NCBI RefSeq assembly: GCF_016127915.1
Contig: NZ_CP066059.1
Location: forward strand, 558,001-622,000
DNA: 64,000 bases
Reading direction: 5' to 3'
Source of the DNA: Streptococcus oralis
GTDB lineage: Bacteria > Bacillota > Bacilli > Lactobacillales > Streptococcaceae
Program-made: the position numbers and the translations under genes
The notes under the pieces: generated by a model
What the model was told of the DNA's origin: nothing
The model's database searches: none
Seen by the model: only the letters and a program-made list of their open reading frames with translations
In this document: piece by piece, positions 7,025-15,200 of the stretch
Numbering within the stretch: position 1 is the first letter of the stretch
Layout: each line of letters starts with the position of its first letter

Positions 7025-8353
7025 TTAGTCCTGAGCGACTTTGGGATAACGTATGAAGAAGGTCAAACGATCGCCCTGCATCTCAAAATGATAAGGTAAT
7101 TTCTCATGTTCTAATAGACTTTTGACCACAAAGAGTCCCATCCCCGAACCCTTGGCCTTGCGACTAGCATTTTCAGAAAAAGATTGGGCCAATTTTTCTT
7201 GTTCTTCAGGACTACAGCTATTCTCGATAGAGAGCTCCCCTTCTCTTTCTCCAATGCTGACCAGCCCGCCTGGAGTGGAGTGCTTGATAGCATTACTGAT
7301 GAGATTCGATAGGATTAATTTCATGACAGATGGGTTTATGTAAGCTTGCTGATGGGTTAGGCTAATGTCTACCTGAAGTTCTCTCTCCTTGGCAAGCAAA
7401 GCATAATCCTTGACCAGACTTTGCGTCATCTGAAGGAGGTCAACCTCTTCTTTCTCGTCTCGTAATTCCTGAACAGAAGAAAGTGACAATATCTGGAGAA
7501 CGTGGTGACTGAGGTCATCCACAATCCCCAAGGCAACTCCAAGATAATGGTCTCTATCCTTATAACGACCGACATTTTCTTTCATATTTTCAATCAGAAT
7601 TTTCAAGCTAGCCAGAGGTGTTTTCAATTCATGAGAAGCCCCTCGTAGGAACTCAACCTTCATCTTCTCCAGCTGGAGAATAGCTTCATTCTTGTCATGC
7701 AAGTCCGCAATAACTGTCAAAAGGTGCTGGTAAAGGCTATTGATTTGTTCCTTGAGATCACCAATCTCATCCTTAGAATCCACACGCAACCGTACTTGAG
7801 CATCCAGATCCATCATCCGACGGGTCACCCGCTTGATTTCCAAAATCGGTGCAACAATGGTCCGAGCATAGATGTAGGCCACTAAAAGTGAAATCAGAAA
7901 GGATGCCAACAAGGTATAGGGGAGAAATTGGAGACTAATCTGCTCTGCTTCCTTTTGCAGGTCCATGGAAGCTAGAAATTGGAGAGTCATCGTGCTACCA
8001 TCTTGCGTTTTCACCTCACGCTCCTCGATAAAGAGGGAAGTTGTCTGGCGGTCCGTATCCAGAGGAAGATTGTCCTTGACCTCTAACTTGTCCTCAGTCA
8101 TTTCTCCCTTGACAGCTCCTTTGATATCACTGCTCTGGGAATACAAATCTAACACTTGCTCGATACTCTGCCTATCCTTTCCTTCTAGGGACTGGGCAAT
8201 GGCTGTCGCTTTCTGGCCAATGGTTTCCTGACGATGGCTCAGATAAGTTGACGGAAAGAGAAAATAAATGGCTAAATGAAGACAAATAACCAGAACACTA
8301 AAAATCGAGAAGGTATAGATAAATATCTTTGTAAATAGACCTGTTCGTTTCAT
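7025..8353 (-). CDS. vncS: Sensor histidine kinase VncS
   Basis: Membrane sensor kinase of the VncRS two-component system. 442 residues: a transmembrane segment near residues 10-30, an extracytoplasmic loop, a second membrane segment near 145-165, a HAMP linker (VKRVTRR.. style sequence with ARTIVAPILEIKR), the phosphoacceptor H box FLRGASHELKTPLASLKILI, N box NLISNAIKHSTPGG, and a GSGMGLFVVKSLL G box. Its ATG overlaps the vncR stop by 4 bases (ATGA), so the pair is translationally coupled. In pneumococcus VncRS was linked to Vex transport and, controversially, to vancomycin tolerance; the signal is not evident from sequence. Confidence 0.95.
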   Translation of the reverse strand: MKRTGLFTKIFIYTFSIFSVLVICLHLAIYFLFPSTYLSHRQETIGQKATAIAQSLEGKDRQSIEQVLDLYSQSSDIKGAVKGEMTEDKLEVKDNLPLDTDRQTTSLFIEEREVKTQDGSTMTLQFLASMDLQKEAEQISLQFLPYTLLASFLISLLVAYIYARTIVAPILEIKRVTRRMMDLDAQVRLRVDSKDEIGDLKEQINSLYQHLLTVIADLHDKNEAILQLEKMKVEFLRGASHELKTPLASLKILIENMKENVGRYKDRDHYLGVALGIVDDLSHHVLQILSLSSVQELRDEKEEVDLLQMTQSLVKDYALLAKERELQVDISLTHQQAYINPSVMKLILSNLISNAIKHSTPGGLVSIGEREGELSIENSCSPEEQEKLAQSFSENASRKAKGSGMGLFVVKSLLEHEKLPYHFEMQGDRLTFFIRYPKVAQD

Positions 8354-9006
8354 TTTCTCTCCAATTTATAACCAACATTGCGCACAGTGAGGATACAATC
8401 CAAGTCTAGCTTTTTCCGCAGTTCTTTGATATAGACATCAATAACACGGTCAAAGGGAACCTCATCTGTCGCCTTCCAGACAGCATCAATTATCTGAGAA
8501 CGAGTCAAGGCCCGGCCTTCATTTTTCACCAGATAGTCCAGAATTTCCAACTCTTTGGCATTGATGGCCACTTCTTGACCTGCGAGGCTTGCACTATAAC
8601 TCTCAAAGTCCACCTTGGTATCCTTATAAGAGAAGACTCGTCCCGTATCGTAGTAGCGCTTGAAAATTGCATCTACCCTCACTTTTAGAAGGGAGAGAGA
8701 GAAGGGCTTTTCCAGATAACCATCTGCTAGAGAAGCAAAAGCACTCATCTTGTATTCCTCATCCTGAAAGGCGGTCAGCATCAAGACAGGAACCTGACTG
8801 GTCTTGCGTATCTCAGCTAGTACTTCCAGACCATTGAGCTTAGGCATCTGGATATCCAGTAGTACTAGAGCTACTTGATAGCTGGAAAATTTTTCTAGAG
8901 CTTCTTGTCCATCTGCCGCCTCAATGGTTTCATAGCCACAATCCGCCAAATAGTCACTGATCCCCTCACGGATCATCTCTTCATCTTCTACAATTAAAAT
9001 TTTCAT
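8350..9006 (-). CDS. vncR: Response regulator VncR (OmpR family)
   Basis: DNA-binding response regulator partner of VncS. Receiver domain: MKILIVEDEEMIREG, phosphoacceptor Asp in VALVLLDIQMPKLNGLEV, conserved Thr/Ala in LMLTAFQD and Lys in GYLEKPFS. An OmpR/PhoB winged helix fills the C-terminal 90 residues (DRVIDVYIKELRKKLD, ending VRNVGYKLERK). I chose the ATG at 9006, giving 218 residues, because family members begin MKILIVEDE; an in-frame GTG at 9021 lies only 2 bases from AAAGGA, too close for translation. A palindrome lies in the 5' leader. It is translationally coupled to vncS. Confidence 0.93.
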   Translation of the reverse strand: MKILIVEDEEMIREGISDYLADCGYETIEAADGQEALEKFSSYQVALVLLDIQMPKLNGLEVLAEIRKTSQVPVLMLTAFQDEEYKMSAFASLADGYLEKPFSLSLLKVRVDAIFKRYYDTGRVFSYKDTKVDFESYSASLAGQEVAINAKELEILDYLVKNEGRALTRSQIIDAVWKATDEVPFDRVIDVYIKELRKKLDLDCILTVRNVGYKLERK

Positions 9007-9052
9007 AGAAAAACGTTTCACATTCCTTTAAATTTCTTGTAAATCTTCTCTG

Positions 9053-9089
9053 TTTCATCCTGATAGGAAGAAGCCTTATCAGGATGAAA
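9053..9089. promoter_or_regulatory. Perfect 13-bp inverted repeat in the vncR leader
   Basis: TTTCATCCTGATA (9053-9065) and its exact complement (9077-9089) are separated by 11 bases. It lies downstream of the TATAAT at 9110-9115 (minus strand), so it would be transcribed as a hairpin in the vncR leader, and no long T run follows. It could be an operator or an attenuating hairpin. Confidence 0.55.
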
Positions 9090-9100
9090 TAGATAAAAAT

Positions 9101-9140
9101 GCTACCTATATTATACCCCATTTAGGGGAGAATAGGTAGC
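9101..9140 (-). terminator. vex3 terminator hairpin with embedded vncR -10 box
   Basis: GCTACCTAT/ATAGGTAGC stem with an inner CCCC/GGGG stem lies just after the vex3 stop and is followed by ATTTTTAT on the minus strand. The same hairpin contains TATAAT (9110-9115) in the right orientation to start the vncRS transcript, so termination of vex and initiation of vncRS share the element. Confidence 0.65.
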
Positions 9141-9147
9141 AAGTTTT

Positions 9148-10527
9148 TTATTCGCTATCGAGCAAGAGCTCTTTTGGTTGTTTTCTAAGGAGATTGCTTG
9201 AGGCAAGCGCCATAACGAGAACCACTAGAACCAAGGCAAGGACAAAGACGATGATAAAGTCTGATGTCTGAATGGAAATGTCTAGGCTCGACAAGGTCTT
9301 GCTAAAGCCATCTACTTCTGCACCACCACCAAGGTTAGAAGCTTGAGCAGCCTTGCTGGCTTGCTTGGCAACACCTGAAGTGACATTGGCAAGAACAGTG
9401 TTTCCGATGGCACGAGCTGTGTAGTTGGCTAGGAAGTATGCAGAAACAAGAGCAGGGATGGCAATCAAGATGGATTCGGTGATGAATTGACCCAAGATAC
9501 TTGCCTGCTTGAGACCGATAGAGAGGAGAATTCCCACTTCCTTGCGACGAGCATTGATCCAAAGACTAAGCAAGAGAGCAAGGAGAAGAACTGAGAAGCT
9601 CAAGCTACCCCAGAAGAGGAGGTTGGCCATCTTGTACATACCAGAGATGGATTGCTCAAGAGCTGGGTAGTTAGAGGAGCTCTTCACAAGTGTGTAGCTC
9701 TTCCAGTTGATACCACTGATACCGTTCAACTCTTTCATGACATCATCCAAGTTCTTGTCTGCTGTTACAAAGAAGGTTGCGTCCCCATAAATAGCTGTGT
9801 CTTCTGTGTATCCATAAAGTTTTGCAGCAGTGTGAATGTCTGTGATAGCTGTGTTTTCGTAGAGTTCTTGTGAGTAGGTTACTGCTGACTTATTGTGACC
9901 ATCAAAGAGCCCCTTGATTGTGACTTCAACTGTTTCCTTGGCCCCTTTTTCATTGTCTGCATCATAGACATTAGAGTCTAGTTTGACCTTATCTCCGACT
10001 TTCCAGCCGTGTTTGGCTGCCAAGTCCTTATGCATGAGGATCTTGTCCTTGTCATCGTTGGTTAGGTGCTCACCTTCGACTAATTTATAAGATCCAGAGA
10101 CAAACTTGTCTTCTTTGGAAGAGTCATTGACACCTGTAATCATCAAACTGCTTCCAAAACGCTTGGCACGGTCAGCAGTGAGATTTTTCTTGGTTTCTGG
10201 CGTTTCGATGAGGTCGTATCCAGTCAAATCTCCGATAGCGTTGATGCGTTTAACATAAGACTCGATGGCCTTATTTTCGGTGATTTTTTTGATATCCTCA
10301 CCCTTAATATTTCCAGAACCACGTGGCGTTCCTTGATTGACGCGACGATTGATTTGCATGGAGAAGCTATTGGTGATATTTTTAAAAGTCTCCTGAGAAG
10401 CCTTGGCAGTAGCTCCCTTGATTGACAAGCCGACCAAACTTAAGCTCGCCATGAGGAGAATAATCAGGAAGATAACAATCGATTTGAAAAACTTCCTTGT
10501 AACATAGGCAAATGCGTTGTGTAACAT
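9148..10527 (-). CDS. vex3: ABC transporter permease Vex3
   Basis: Membrane subunit of the Vex ABC transporter (FtsX/MacB-type permease). 459 residues: one N-terminal transmembrane helix (about 17-40), a large extracytoplasmic domain (about 45-310), and three C-terminal helices including LLLSLWINARRKEVGILLSI, the hallmark FtsX segment, ending with LRKQPKELLLDSE. It is homologous to Vex1 in layout, suggesting a heterodimeric exporter with the Vex2 ATPase. It follows vex2 by 50 bp, with an AGAAAGGGAA ribosome site. In pneumococcus the operon was proposed to export the peptide Pep27, which I do not find here. Confidence 0.93.
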   Translation of the reverse strand: MLHNAFAYVTRKFFKSIVIFLIILLMASLSLVGLSIKGATAKASQETFKNITNSFSMQINRRVNQGTPRGSGNIKGEDIKKITENKAIESYVKRINAIGDLTGYDLIETPETKKNLTADRAKRFGSSLMITGVNDSSKEDKFVSGSYKLVEGEHLTNDDKDKILMHKDLAAKHGWKVGDKVKLDSNVYDADNEKGAKETVEVTIKGLFDGHNKSAVTYSQELYENTAITDIHTAAKLYGYTEDTAIYGDATFFVTADKNLDDVMKELNGISGINWKSYTLVKSSSNYPALEQSISGMYKMANLLFWGSLSFSVLLLALLLSLWINARRKEVGILLSIGLKQASILGQFITESILIAIPALVSAYFLANYTARAIGNTVLANVTSGVAKQASKAAQASNLGGGAEVDGFSKTLSSLDISIQTSDFIIVFVLALVLVVLVMALASSNLLRKQPKELLLDSE

Positions 10528-10577
10528 AGGTTCCCTTTCTAGATTTGATTTAATAATTCTATCAAAACAAGCTCATC

Positions 10578-11225
10578 TTATTTTGTAGTATTGCGAGTTT
10601 CAGTTAGTTTCTTATTCTTCAATTCAAGTGTAATATCTGACGCTTGTGCCACTTCTTTACTGTGGGTGACGACGATCACACATTTACCTGTTTTCTGGGC
10701 AAGTGACTTGAGCAGTTCGATAATATCTCCAGCAGTTTTAGGGTCCAGATTTCCTGTTGGCTCATCAGCTAGAATAACTGGAGCTTCTGATACCAAACTG
10801 CGAGCGATGGCCACACGTTGCTGTTGACCACCTGATAACCGGAGAACGTTCCGCTTGATCTGACTTTCATCCAAACCAAGTTCAAGAAATGTATCCTTGC
10901 TTGCTTTTTTGTTGACCAAGCGGATATTTTCCAGCGGAGAAAGATAATCTATCAAGTTATAATTTTGAAAGACCAGGGAAATATGGTGCATGCGATGGTA
11001 AGAATATCCCTTATTCCGAATGTCCTCTCCTTGGAAAAGGATAGAACCCTCGACAGGACTATCTAGACCAGCCAGTAGGGACAAGAGAGTGGATTTTCCA
11101 GCTCCTGACTCACCAATGATACTATAAAATTTTCCGGGTTCAAAATTATACTTGATCTGATATAAAACTGCCTCAGCAGTGTTCTTATAACGGTAGGTAA
11201 CATCTTGCAATTGTAATAAAGTCAT
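10578..11225 (-). CDS. vex2: ABC transporter ATPase Vex2
   Basis: ATP-binding subunit for Vex1/Vex3. 215 residues: Walker A IGESGAGKSTLLSLLAGLDS, Q-loop LVFQNYNLID, signature LSGGQQQRVAIARSL, Walker B VILADEPTGNLDP and switch VVTHS, the standard LolD/MacB-type ATPase pattern. It is the middle gene of vex1-vex2-vex3; a BOX element separates it from vex1. Confidence 0.95.
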   Translation of the reverse strand: MTLLQLQDVTYRYKNTAEAVLYQIKYNFEPGKFYSIIGESGAGKSTLLSLLAGLDSPVEGSILFQGEDIRNKGYSYHRMHHISLVFQNYNLIDYLSPLENIRLVNKKASKDTFLELGLDESQIKRNVLRLSGGQQQRVAIARSLVSEAPVILADEPTGNLDPKTAGDIIELLKSLAQKTGKCVIVVTHSKEVAQASDITLELKNKKLTETRNTTK

Positions 11226-11240
11226 GATTTCTCCTTCTTA

Positions 11241-11351
11241 TACTCAATGAAAATCAAAGATTAAACTAGGAAGCTAGCCGCAGGCTGCTCAAAGCACAGC
11301 TTTGAGGTTGCAGATAAGACTGACACGGTTTAAAGAGATTTTCGAAGAGTA
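11241..11351 (-). repeat. BOX-type intergenic repeat (boxA-boxC form)
   Basis: 111 bp with the hallmarks of the pneumococcal BOX element: one end TACTCTTCGAAAATCTCTT, the other GATTTTCATTGAGTA, with the boxC-like core CCTCAAAGC..GCTTTGAG and CTGCGGCTAGCTTCCTAG. The boxA part is cut short and no boxB module is present. A to C runs on the minus strand, the direction of the vex operon. It fills the vex1-vex2 gap and abuts the vex1 stop codon. Confidence 0.85.
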
Positions 11352-12629
11352 TTAACTAATAGATGATAAAATTTCTTTCGGTGATTTTCTAAATAGAAAT
11401 ACGAAACAAAGGGCTACAGACAAGCAACCAATCAGGAGCAGAAAGACATAGGATTCTGCAAAGGATAGGAGACTGGTCGATAGACCACTTGCTTTGGCCA
11501 GCGTGTCCTGTAAGGTTGCCTGATCTCCACTGGCTAGTACAGTTTGGAGTAGATAGGATGTAATGGCATTTCCAGCGATAAAGGATGGAAGCAAAGCTCC
11601 GAGAGATACCAAAACTACCTCTAAACAGAATTGTAGGAAGATTGAGATCTTGCTTTTTCCAAGTGCGAGTAGAATCCCCACTTCGTAGACCCTTTCTCTC
11701 AACCAGAGGGACAAGACCAAAATTAAGGCTCCTGCTCCTGCTATCAACATCCCATAAAGGAAGATGGTGAGGAAGGTTTGGAAGGTTGCCACTGAGTCTT
11801 TGATTTGTTCAAAGGCCTTGTTTTCCTTCTCGACTTGGTAACCTTGACTTTCCAAAGCCAAGTTTTCCACCTGCTTCATGAGTCCGTCCATTTCCTTAGG
11901 ATTTTCAACATAGAAGCGTGCTGCACTGACTTGAGGTTCACTATTTCCCAGAAGGGTCTGGCTACTTTCATAGTCTGTAAAGACCTGGTTTTCACTGAAG
12001 TCAGAGGACAAGCCTGTGAATTTTTCTTGTTTCTTACCAGAAAAGATGCCGACAATCTCAAACTCTACTGTTTGCCCTTTTCCAGATTCGGACTGACCAG
12101 CGTCCAAGCGAATCTTGTCATGAAGCGAAAGACCGTTCTTCTTGGCCAACTCTTCGTGAATCAGGATTTTCTTGGAATCCCCTTTTTGAAGGTGTCGCCC
12201 TTCTTTTAGATTGAAAGCCGAACTGGTAAAGGTGACATCCTTGGAGGAATCCTCAAGAGCCGTTAAGCTAACCAAGTTCTTGTCCGCGGCTGACAAATCA
12301 TCTCGTTCTACGCTCTGCTCACCACTCACCGCTTCCTTGTCTTTCAGTTTTGCGATCGTCTCGAGTTCAGGAGAGACATTTTCCAGTCCCTTAATCTTGC
12401 TCACGGATGCTAGGTCTGACAACTTGAAGGTCTGTCCATTTTCTATCTTTTTGATAGAAAAAGATGTATTGAGTGATTTGTAAAGATTGCTTTCTACTGT
12501 TTTGTTGGACTTCATAAGAGTCAAACAGGCTGAAATTCCTGCTAAAAGGACAAATAAAATAAGAAATAAAATAAAACTTCTCAGTCGTTTTCTGCTGACA
12601 TAAGCCCAAGCTCTTTGGATTGGATTCAT
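11352..12629 (-). CDS. vex1: ABC transporter permease Vex1
   Basis: First gene of the Vex operon and paralogue of Vex3. 425 residues with an N-terminal transmembrane helix (SFILFLILFVLLAGISACL, about 19-37), a long extracytoplasmic region, and C-terminal FtsX-type helices with LSLWLRERVYEVGILLALGK; it ends FRKSPKEILSSIS, matching the KQPKELLL end of Vex3. GGAGGTGAC precedes the ATG. The TAA stop abuts a BOX element, so the 3' end may have been reshaped by that insertion, although the C-terminal motif is intact. Confidence 0.93.
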   Translation of the reverse strand: MNPIQRAWAYVSRKRLRSFILFLILFVLLAGISACLTLMKSNKTVESNLYKSLNTSFSIKKIENGQTFKLSDLASVSKIKGLENVSPELETIAKLKDKEAVSGEQSVERDDLSAADKNLVSLTALEDSSKDVTFTSSAFNLKEGRHLQKGDSKKILIHEELAKKNGLSLHDKIRLDAGQSESGKGQTVEFEIVGIFSGKKQEKFTGLSSDFSENQVFTDYESSQTLLGNSEPQVSAARFYVENPKEMDGLMKQVENLALESQGYQVEKENKAFEQIKDSVATFQTFLTIFLYGMLIAGAGALILVLSLWLRERVYEVGILLALGKSKISIFLQFCLEVVLVSLGALLPSFIAGNAITSYLLQTVLASGDQATLQDTLAKASGLSTSLLSFAESYVFLLLIGCLSVALCFVFLFRKSPKEILSSIS

Positions 12630-12654
12630 TTGTCACCTCCATATTTGTAAGACT

Positions 12655-12688
12655 ATTATAAAATCTAAATATGAAATGTTTATGAAAT
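12655..12688 (-). promoter_or_regulatory. vex1 promoter with 11-bp-spaced direct repeats
   Basis: TATAAT (minus strand, 12655-12660) upstream of vex1. The octamer TATGAAAT occurs twice, at 12670-12677 and 12681-12688, exactly 11 bp apart and covering the -35 region. Direct repeats one helical turn apart are the usual target of OmpR-type response regulators, so VncR or another regulator may bind here. Confidence 0.5.
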
Positions 12689-12713
12689 CAAAAAATTTTT
12701 TTGATTTATTTTG

Positions 12714-12738
12714 AAAAAAAGCTGGTATTTCTACCAGC
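12714..12738 (-). terminator. Intrinsic terminator after the CPBP protease gene
   Basis: GCTGGTA/TACCAGC stem with a four-base loop, then a T run on the minus strand, about 25 bases after the stop codon of the gene at 12762-13373. Confidence 0.85.
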
Positions 12739-12761
12739 TCCATTTTTATAACTTTATCCAC

Positions 12762-13373
12762 TCAAAGCAAAGAAAATGCAGAAACTAAACCAGAGAGGAT
12801 GTTGGCTGTGGCATGCATTAGCCAACTTGGTAAAATTGATTCTCCTGCTATCTTTTCATTAACAAAACCAAGATAAGCTGCTATTGCTCCAGTAAAGAAT
12901 ATAATGAAAAAAGTGACTTCCAAACTTACTACTGAAGCAAACAATACTCCATGAAGCAATCCAAAAGTGAAGGCCTGTATGGTATTTGCAAAGACAAACG
13001 GCATGTGATTTGCCATTCGTTTGAGTAGAAAACCTCTAAATAGTAGTTCCTCTGGCAAAGATGTTTGCAAAATACTGTAAATTAGAATACTTGGTAAAGC
13101 CTTAAAGCCCATAGCTGAAAAAGCCGAAGTGGCTGTTTCTAGACTACGCGTAAGAGGAAAGATAAGGATAGAAAAAATAGTAAATAAGGAAAATCCCCCT
13201 ACCATCCATAAAATCAGCTGCAAAGTTTTTGCTGTTTTGATAGCTTTTAGCCCTATCCATTCCATAAATGGGACTTTTCCCCTCACAGTCAGAAACCACC
13301 AGATAGAAGGTAGTAAAATAATAAAGAGAATTTGAATAAAGGCGCTCATTATTCGTTGAAGTTCATTAACCAT
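12762..13373 (-). CDS. CPBP family intramembrane metalloprotease (CAAX/Abi type)
   Basis: Polytopic membrane protein of the CPBP (type II CAAX protease / Abi) family. 203 residues, about five or six transmembrane helices, with the motif-1 glutamates and arginine in LPEELLFRGFLLKRM (about residues 103-117), a His in FGLLHGVLFA and a final motif SWLMHATANILSG. In streptococci such proteins sit next to bacteriocin or competence loci or stand alone; the substrate here is unknown. It is monocistronic: the promoter TATAAT lies about 160 bp upstream beyond the tRNA terminators, and a terminator follows. Confidence 0.88.
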   Translation of the reverse strand: MVNELQRIMSAFIQILFIILLPSIWWFLTVRGKVPFMEWIGLKAIKTAKTLQLILWMVGGFSLFTIFSILIFPLTRSLETATSAFSAMGFKALPSILIYSILQTSLPEELLFRGFLLKRMANHMPFVFANTIQAFTFGLLHGVLFASVVSLEVTFFIIFFTGAIAAYLGFVNEKIAGESILPSWLMHATANILSGLVSAFSLL

Positions 13374-13549
13374 CGTAATCCTCCTTTACATTTTTGAAAT
13401 ACTCATTTCAAATACCAAATGACTATCTAGTCCTCCTTTCCTAACTTATATATCCGTTTTAACTAAACCTATTAGTATCCATTACTCGATGATCTTTCAT
13501 ATAAGACTTTTTACTGTTACTTTCTATCTATATTATAGCACTATTTAAA

Positions 13550-13587
13550 AGAAAAGAAAAAAACAAGAAAGGTAGACCTCTCTTGTT
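13550..13587 (-). terminator. Second terminator downstream of tRNA-Leu
   Basis: ACAAGAGAGGT/ACCTTTCTTGT hairpin on the minus strand followed by a long T-rich run (TTTTTTTCTTTTC). It lies just after the tRNA terminator at 13611-13637, giving a tandem stop before the CPBP gene promoter. Confidence 0.7.
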
Positions 13588-13610
13588 GAATAGTCACTAT
13601 ATAAGCTAAC

Positions 13611-13637
13611 AAAAAAGAGCTAGCCAAAGCTAACTCT
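13611..13637 (-). terminator. tRNA-Leu terminator
   Basis: AGAGTTAGC/GCTAGCTCT stem (one mismatch) with a TTTG loop, then six T on the minus strand, 8 bases after the tRNA 3' end. Confidence 0.8.
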
Positions 13638-13644
13638 TACCCTA

Positions 13645-13730
13645 TGCGGAGAGAGGGACTTGAACCCTCACGACCTAAAGCGGTCACAGGATCCTTAGTC
13701 CTGCGCGTCTGCCAATTCCGCCATCCCCGC
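13645..13730 (-). tRNA. tRNA-Leu (anticodon AAG)
   Basis: Minus-strand 86-nt class II tRNA. The 7-bp acceptor stem GCGGGGA pairs with TCTCCGC, with discriminator A. D-arm GGCAGACGCGC, anticodon stem CAGGA/TCCTG around loop CTAAGGA (anticodon AAG, reads CUU/CUC), a long variable arm typical of Leu, and the T-loop GGTTCAAGTCC are all visible. CCA is not encoded. Its promoter is TTGACA (13769-13774), 17 bp, TATACT (13746-13751). Confidence 0.95.
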
Positions 13731-13745
13731 GTCGATTACTTTACT

Positions 13746-13774
13746 AGTATATCAACTTTCAAAATCTTTGTCAA
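13746..13774 (-). promoter_or_regulatory. Consensus promoter of tRNA-Leu
   Basis: Minus strand TTGACA at 13769-13774, exact 17-bp spacer, TATACT at 13746-13751; the predicted start is about 8 bases before the tRNA 5' end. Confidence 0.8.
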
Positions 13775-13810
13775 CACTTTTTTCAGATTTTTTTCATTTT
13801 TCCAACAGGC

Positions 13811-14386
13811 TTATAGTTCGATTGTAGCAAGGTTTTCATCCAGCAATTTGGCTCCCAATGTGTTCTTAAAATGCCCAAGAGCAAACTGATGATTTTCTGG
13901 CCAAATAGAGGCAACCGCAGACTTGACAATCTCTATTTGATAACCTAAATTATAGGCATCAATAGCCGTATGAAGGACACAAATGTCAGTAAGCACTCCA
14001 GTTAGGATGACTGTATCTACCCGACGTTCCCGCAAGCGGATATCTAAGTCCGTTCCAGAAAATGCTGAATAGTGACGTTTGTCCATCCAAAAGACACGGC
14101 TATCCGCCTCATGGTCAGCATAAAAGTCAGCTAGGGGTCCATAAAGGTTACGCCCATTAGTTCCAATGATGTTGTGTGGTGGAAAGAGCTTGCTTTCTGG
14201 GTGGAATGCATCCTTCTCCTCATGAGCATCAATGGTAAAAAAGATATAGTCTCCACGATCAAAAGCTAATCGGGTTACCTGATCAATGGCTTTTGATATT
14301 GCTTGAGCAGGTGCGCCAGCAGTTAGCTTTCCATGGTCTGCTACGAAATCCTCTGTATAATCAATCGAGATTAAAGCCTTTGCCAT
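13811..14386 (-). CDS. pncA: Nicotinamidase / cysteine hydrolase
   Basis: Isochorismatase-fold hydrolase that converts nicotinamide to nicotinate for NAD salvage (pyrazinamidase family). 191 residues: catalytic Asp in ISIDYTEDF (about residue 9), a metal-site region with TIDAHEEKD, and the nucleophile Cys in TGVLTDICVLHTAIDA (about residues 131-146). Its ATG overlaps the codY stop codon by one base (TAATG), so it is translationally coupled to codY. Streptococci need exogenous niacin, which fits a salvage enzyme. Confidence 0.9.
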   Translation of the reverse strand: MAKALISIDYTEDFVADHGKLTAGAPAQAISKAIDQVTRLAFDRGDYIFFTIDAHEEKDAFHPESKLFPPHNIIGTNGRNLYGPLADFYADHEADSRVFWMDKRHYSAFSGTDLDIRLRERRVDTVILTGVLTDICVLHTAIDAYNLGYQIEIVKSAVASIWPENHQFALGHFKNTLGAKLLDENLATIEL

Positions 14387-15174
14387 TAGTAGTCCCTCTT
14401 TTTCACTTCCTCAAAAATATCACCAATTAGAACTTTGAGATAAGTCCCCTTCATTCCAAGTGAACGACTCTCAATAATTCCCGCTGACTCCAGTTTACGA
14501 AGCGCATTGACAATCACTGAGCGTGTAATGCCAATACGGTCTGCAATAACAGACGCAGTCAGCTGACCTTCATTTCCATCCAATTCAGCTAAAATAGCTG
14601 ATACGGCACGAAGTTCTGAATAGGAAAGGGTGTTGACCGCCATGGTAACAGCCGTACGACGGCGAATATTCTTTTCATCTTCTTCACGTTGGAAGTTCAA
14701 TAGTTGAATTCCCACAACCGTGCTCGCAATCTCGACAAGGATCAAATCTTCATCTTCAAACTTCTTATCATTGCGCCAAATAATCAACGAACCTAGGCGA
14801 ATCCCTGATACATGAATCGGAGCAATAGTTGTCAACCCATCTGGAAAGTCCGCACGGCTCTCCACAGGGAAAATGGTCAAATCATGTTCAACAGGAAGGT
14901 TGGCTTCCGTATCATAGATCATGTTTGCGCCTTGTACATAGACCTCAGGGAAGGTTTTGGTTTGAAAGAATTGTTCTACACGGTCATTATTGGTCTTATA
15001 ACGCATAAAGTAGCCCAAGAGACGGCCCTTGTTATTCACAATACAAGCGTTACAATCAATAATATCTGCTAACTGGCGTGTGATCGCATTGTAAGGAAGT
15101 TCATCTTGGAGTTGCTCCTCAGAGCGCTTTAGAATAGACGTTATTTTTCTTGTTTTTTCTAATAAATGTGCCAT
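14386..15174 (-). CDS. codY: GTP- and branched-chain-amino-acid-sensing repressor CodY
   Basis: Global nutritional repressor that binds GTP or isoleucine/valine and represses amino acid uptake and biosynthesis genes. 262 residues: an N-terminal GAF-type sensor domain (about 1-155) and a C-terminal winged helix with [20 protein letters not shown] (about residues 204-223), the conserved CodY recognition helix. It begins [20 protein letters not shown] as in other streptococci. Its own promoter has a near-perfect CodY box, so autoregulation is expected. pncA follows with a one-base overlap. Confidence 0.97.
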   Translation of the reverse strand: MAHLLEKTRKITSILKRSEEQLQDELPYNAITRQLADIIDCNACIVNNKGRLLGYFMRYKTNNDRVEQFFQTKTFPEVYVQGANMIYDTEANLPVEHDLTIFPVESRADFPDGLTTIAPIHVSGIRLGSLIIWRNDKKFEDEDLILVEIASTVVGIQLLNFQREEDEKNIRRRTAVTMAVNTLSYSELRAVSAILAELDGNEGQLTASVIADRIGITRSVIVNALRKLESAGIIESRSLGMKGTYLKVLIGDIFEEVKKRDY

Positions 15175-15200
15175 TTTTTACCTCGCATATAATCGCTTCC

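Noticed and set aside
8350..9021. Longer VncR from GTG at 9021
   Set aside because: The GTG is 2 bases from AAAGGA, too close, and homologs begin at MKILIVEDE (9006).
9101..9140. Leader peptide attenuator for vex3
   Set aside because: The hairpin follows the vex3 stop codon and has no short frame upstream; it is better explained as a terminator with an embedded promoter.
11241..11351. RUP element (pneumococcal repeat mobilised by IS630-Spn1)
   Set aside because: The ends TACTCTTCGAAAATC and GATTTTCATTGAGTA and the GGCTAGCTTCC core match BOX modules A and C better, and BOX was called instead.
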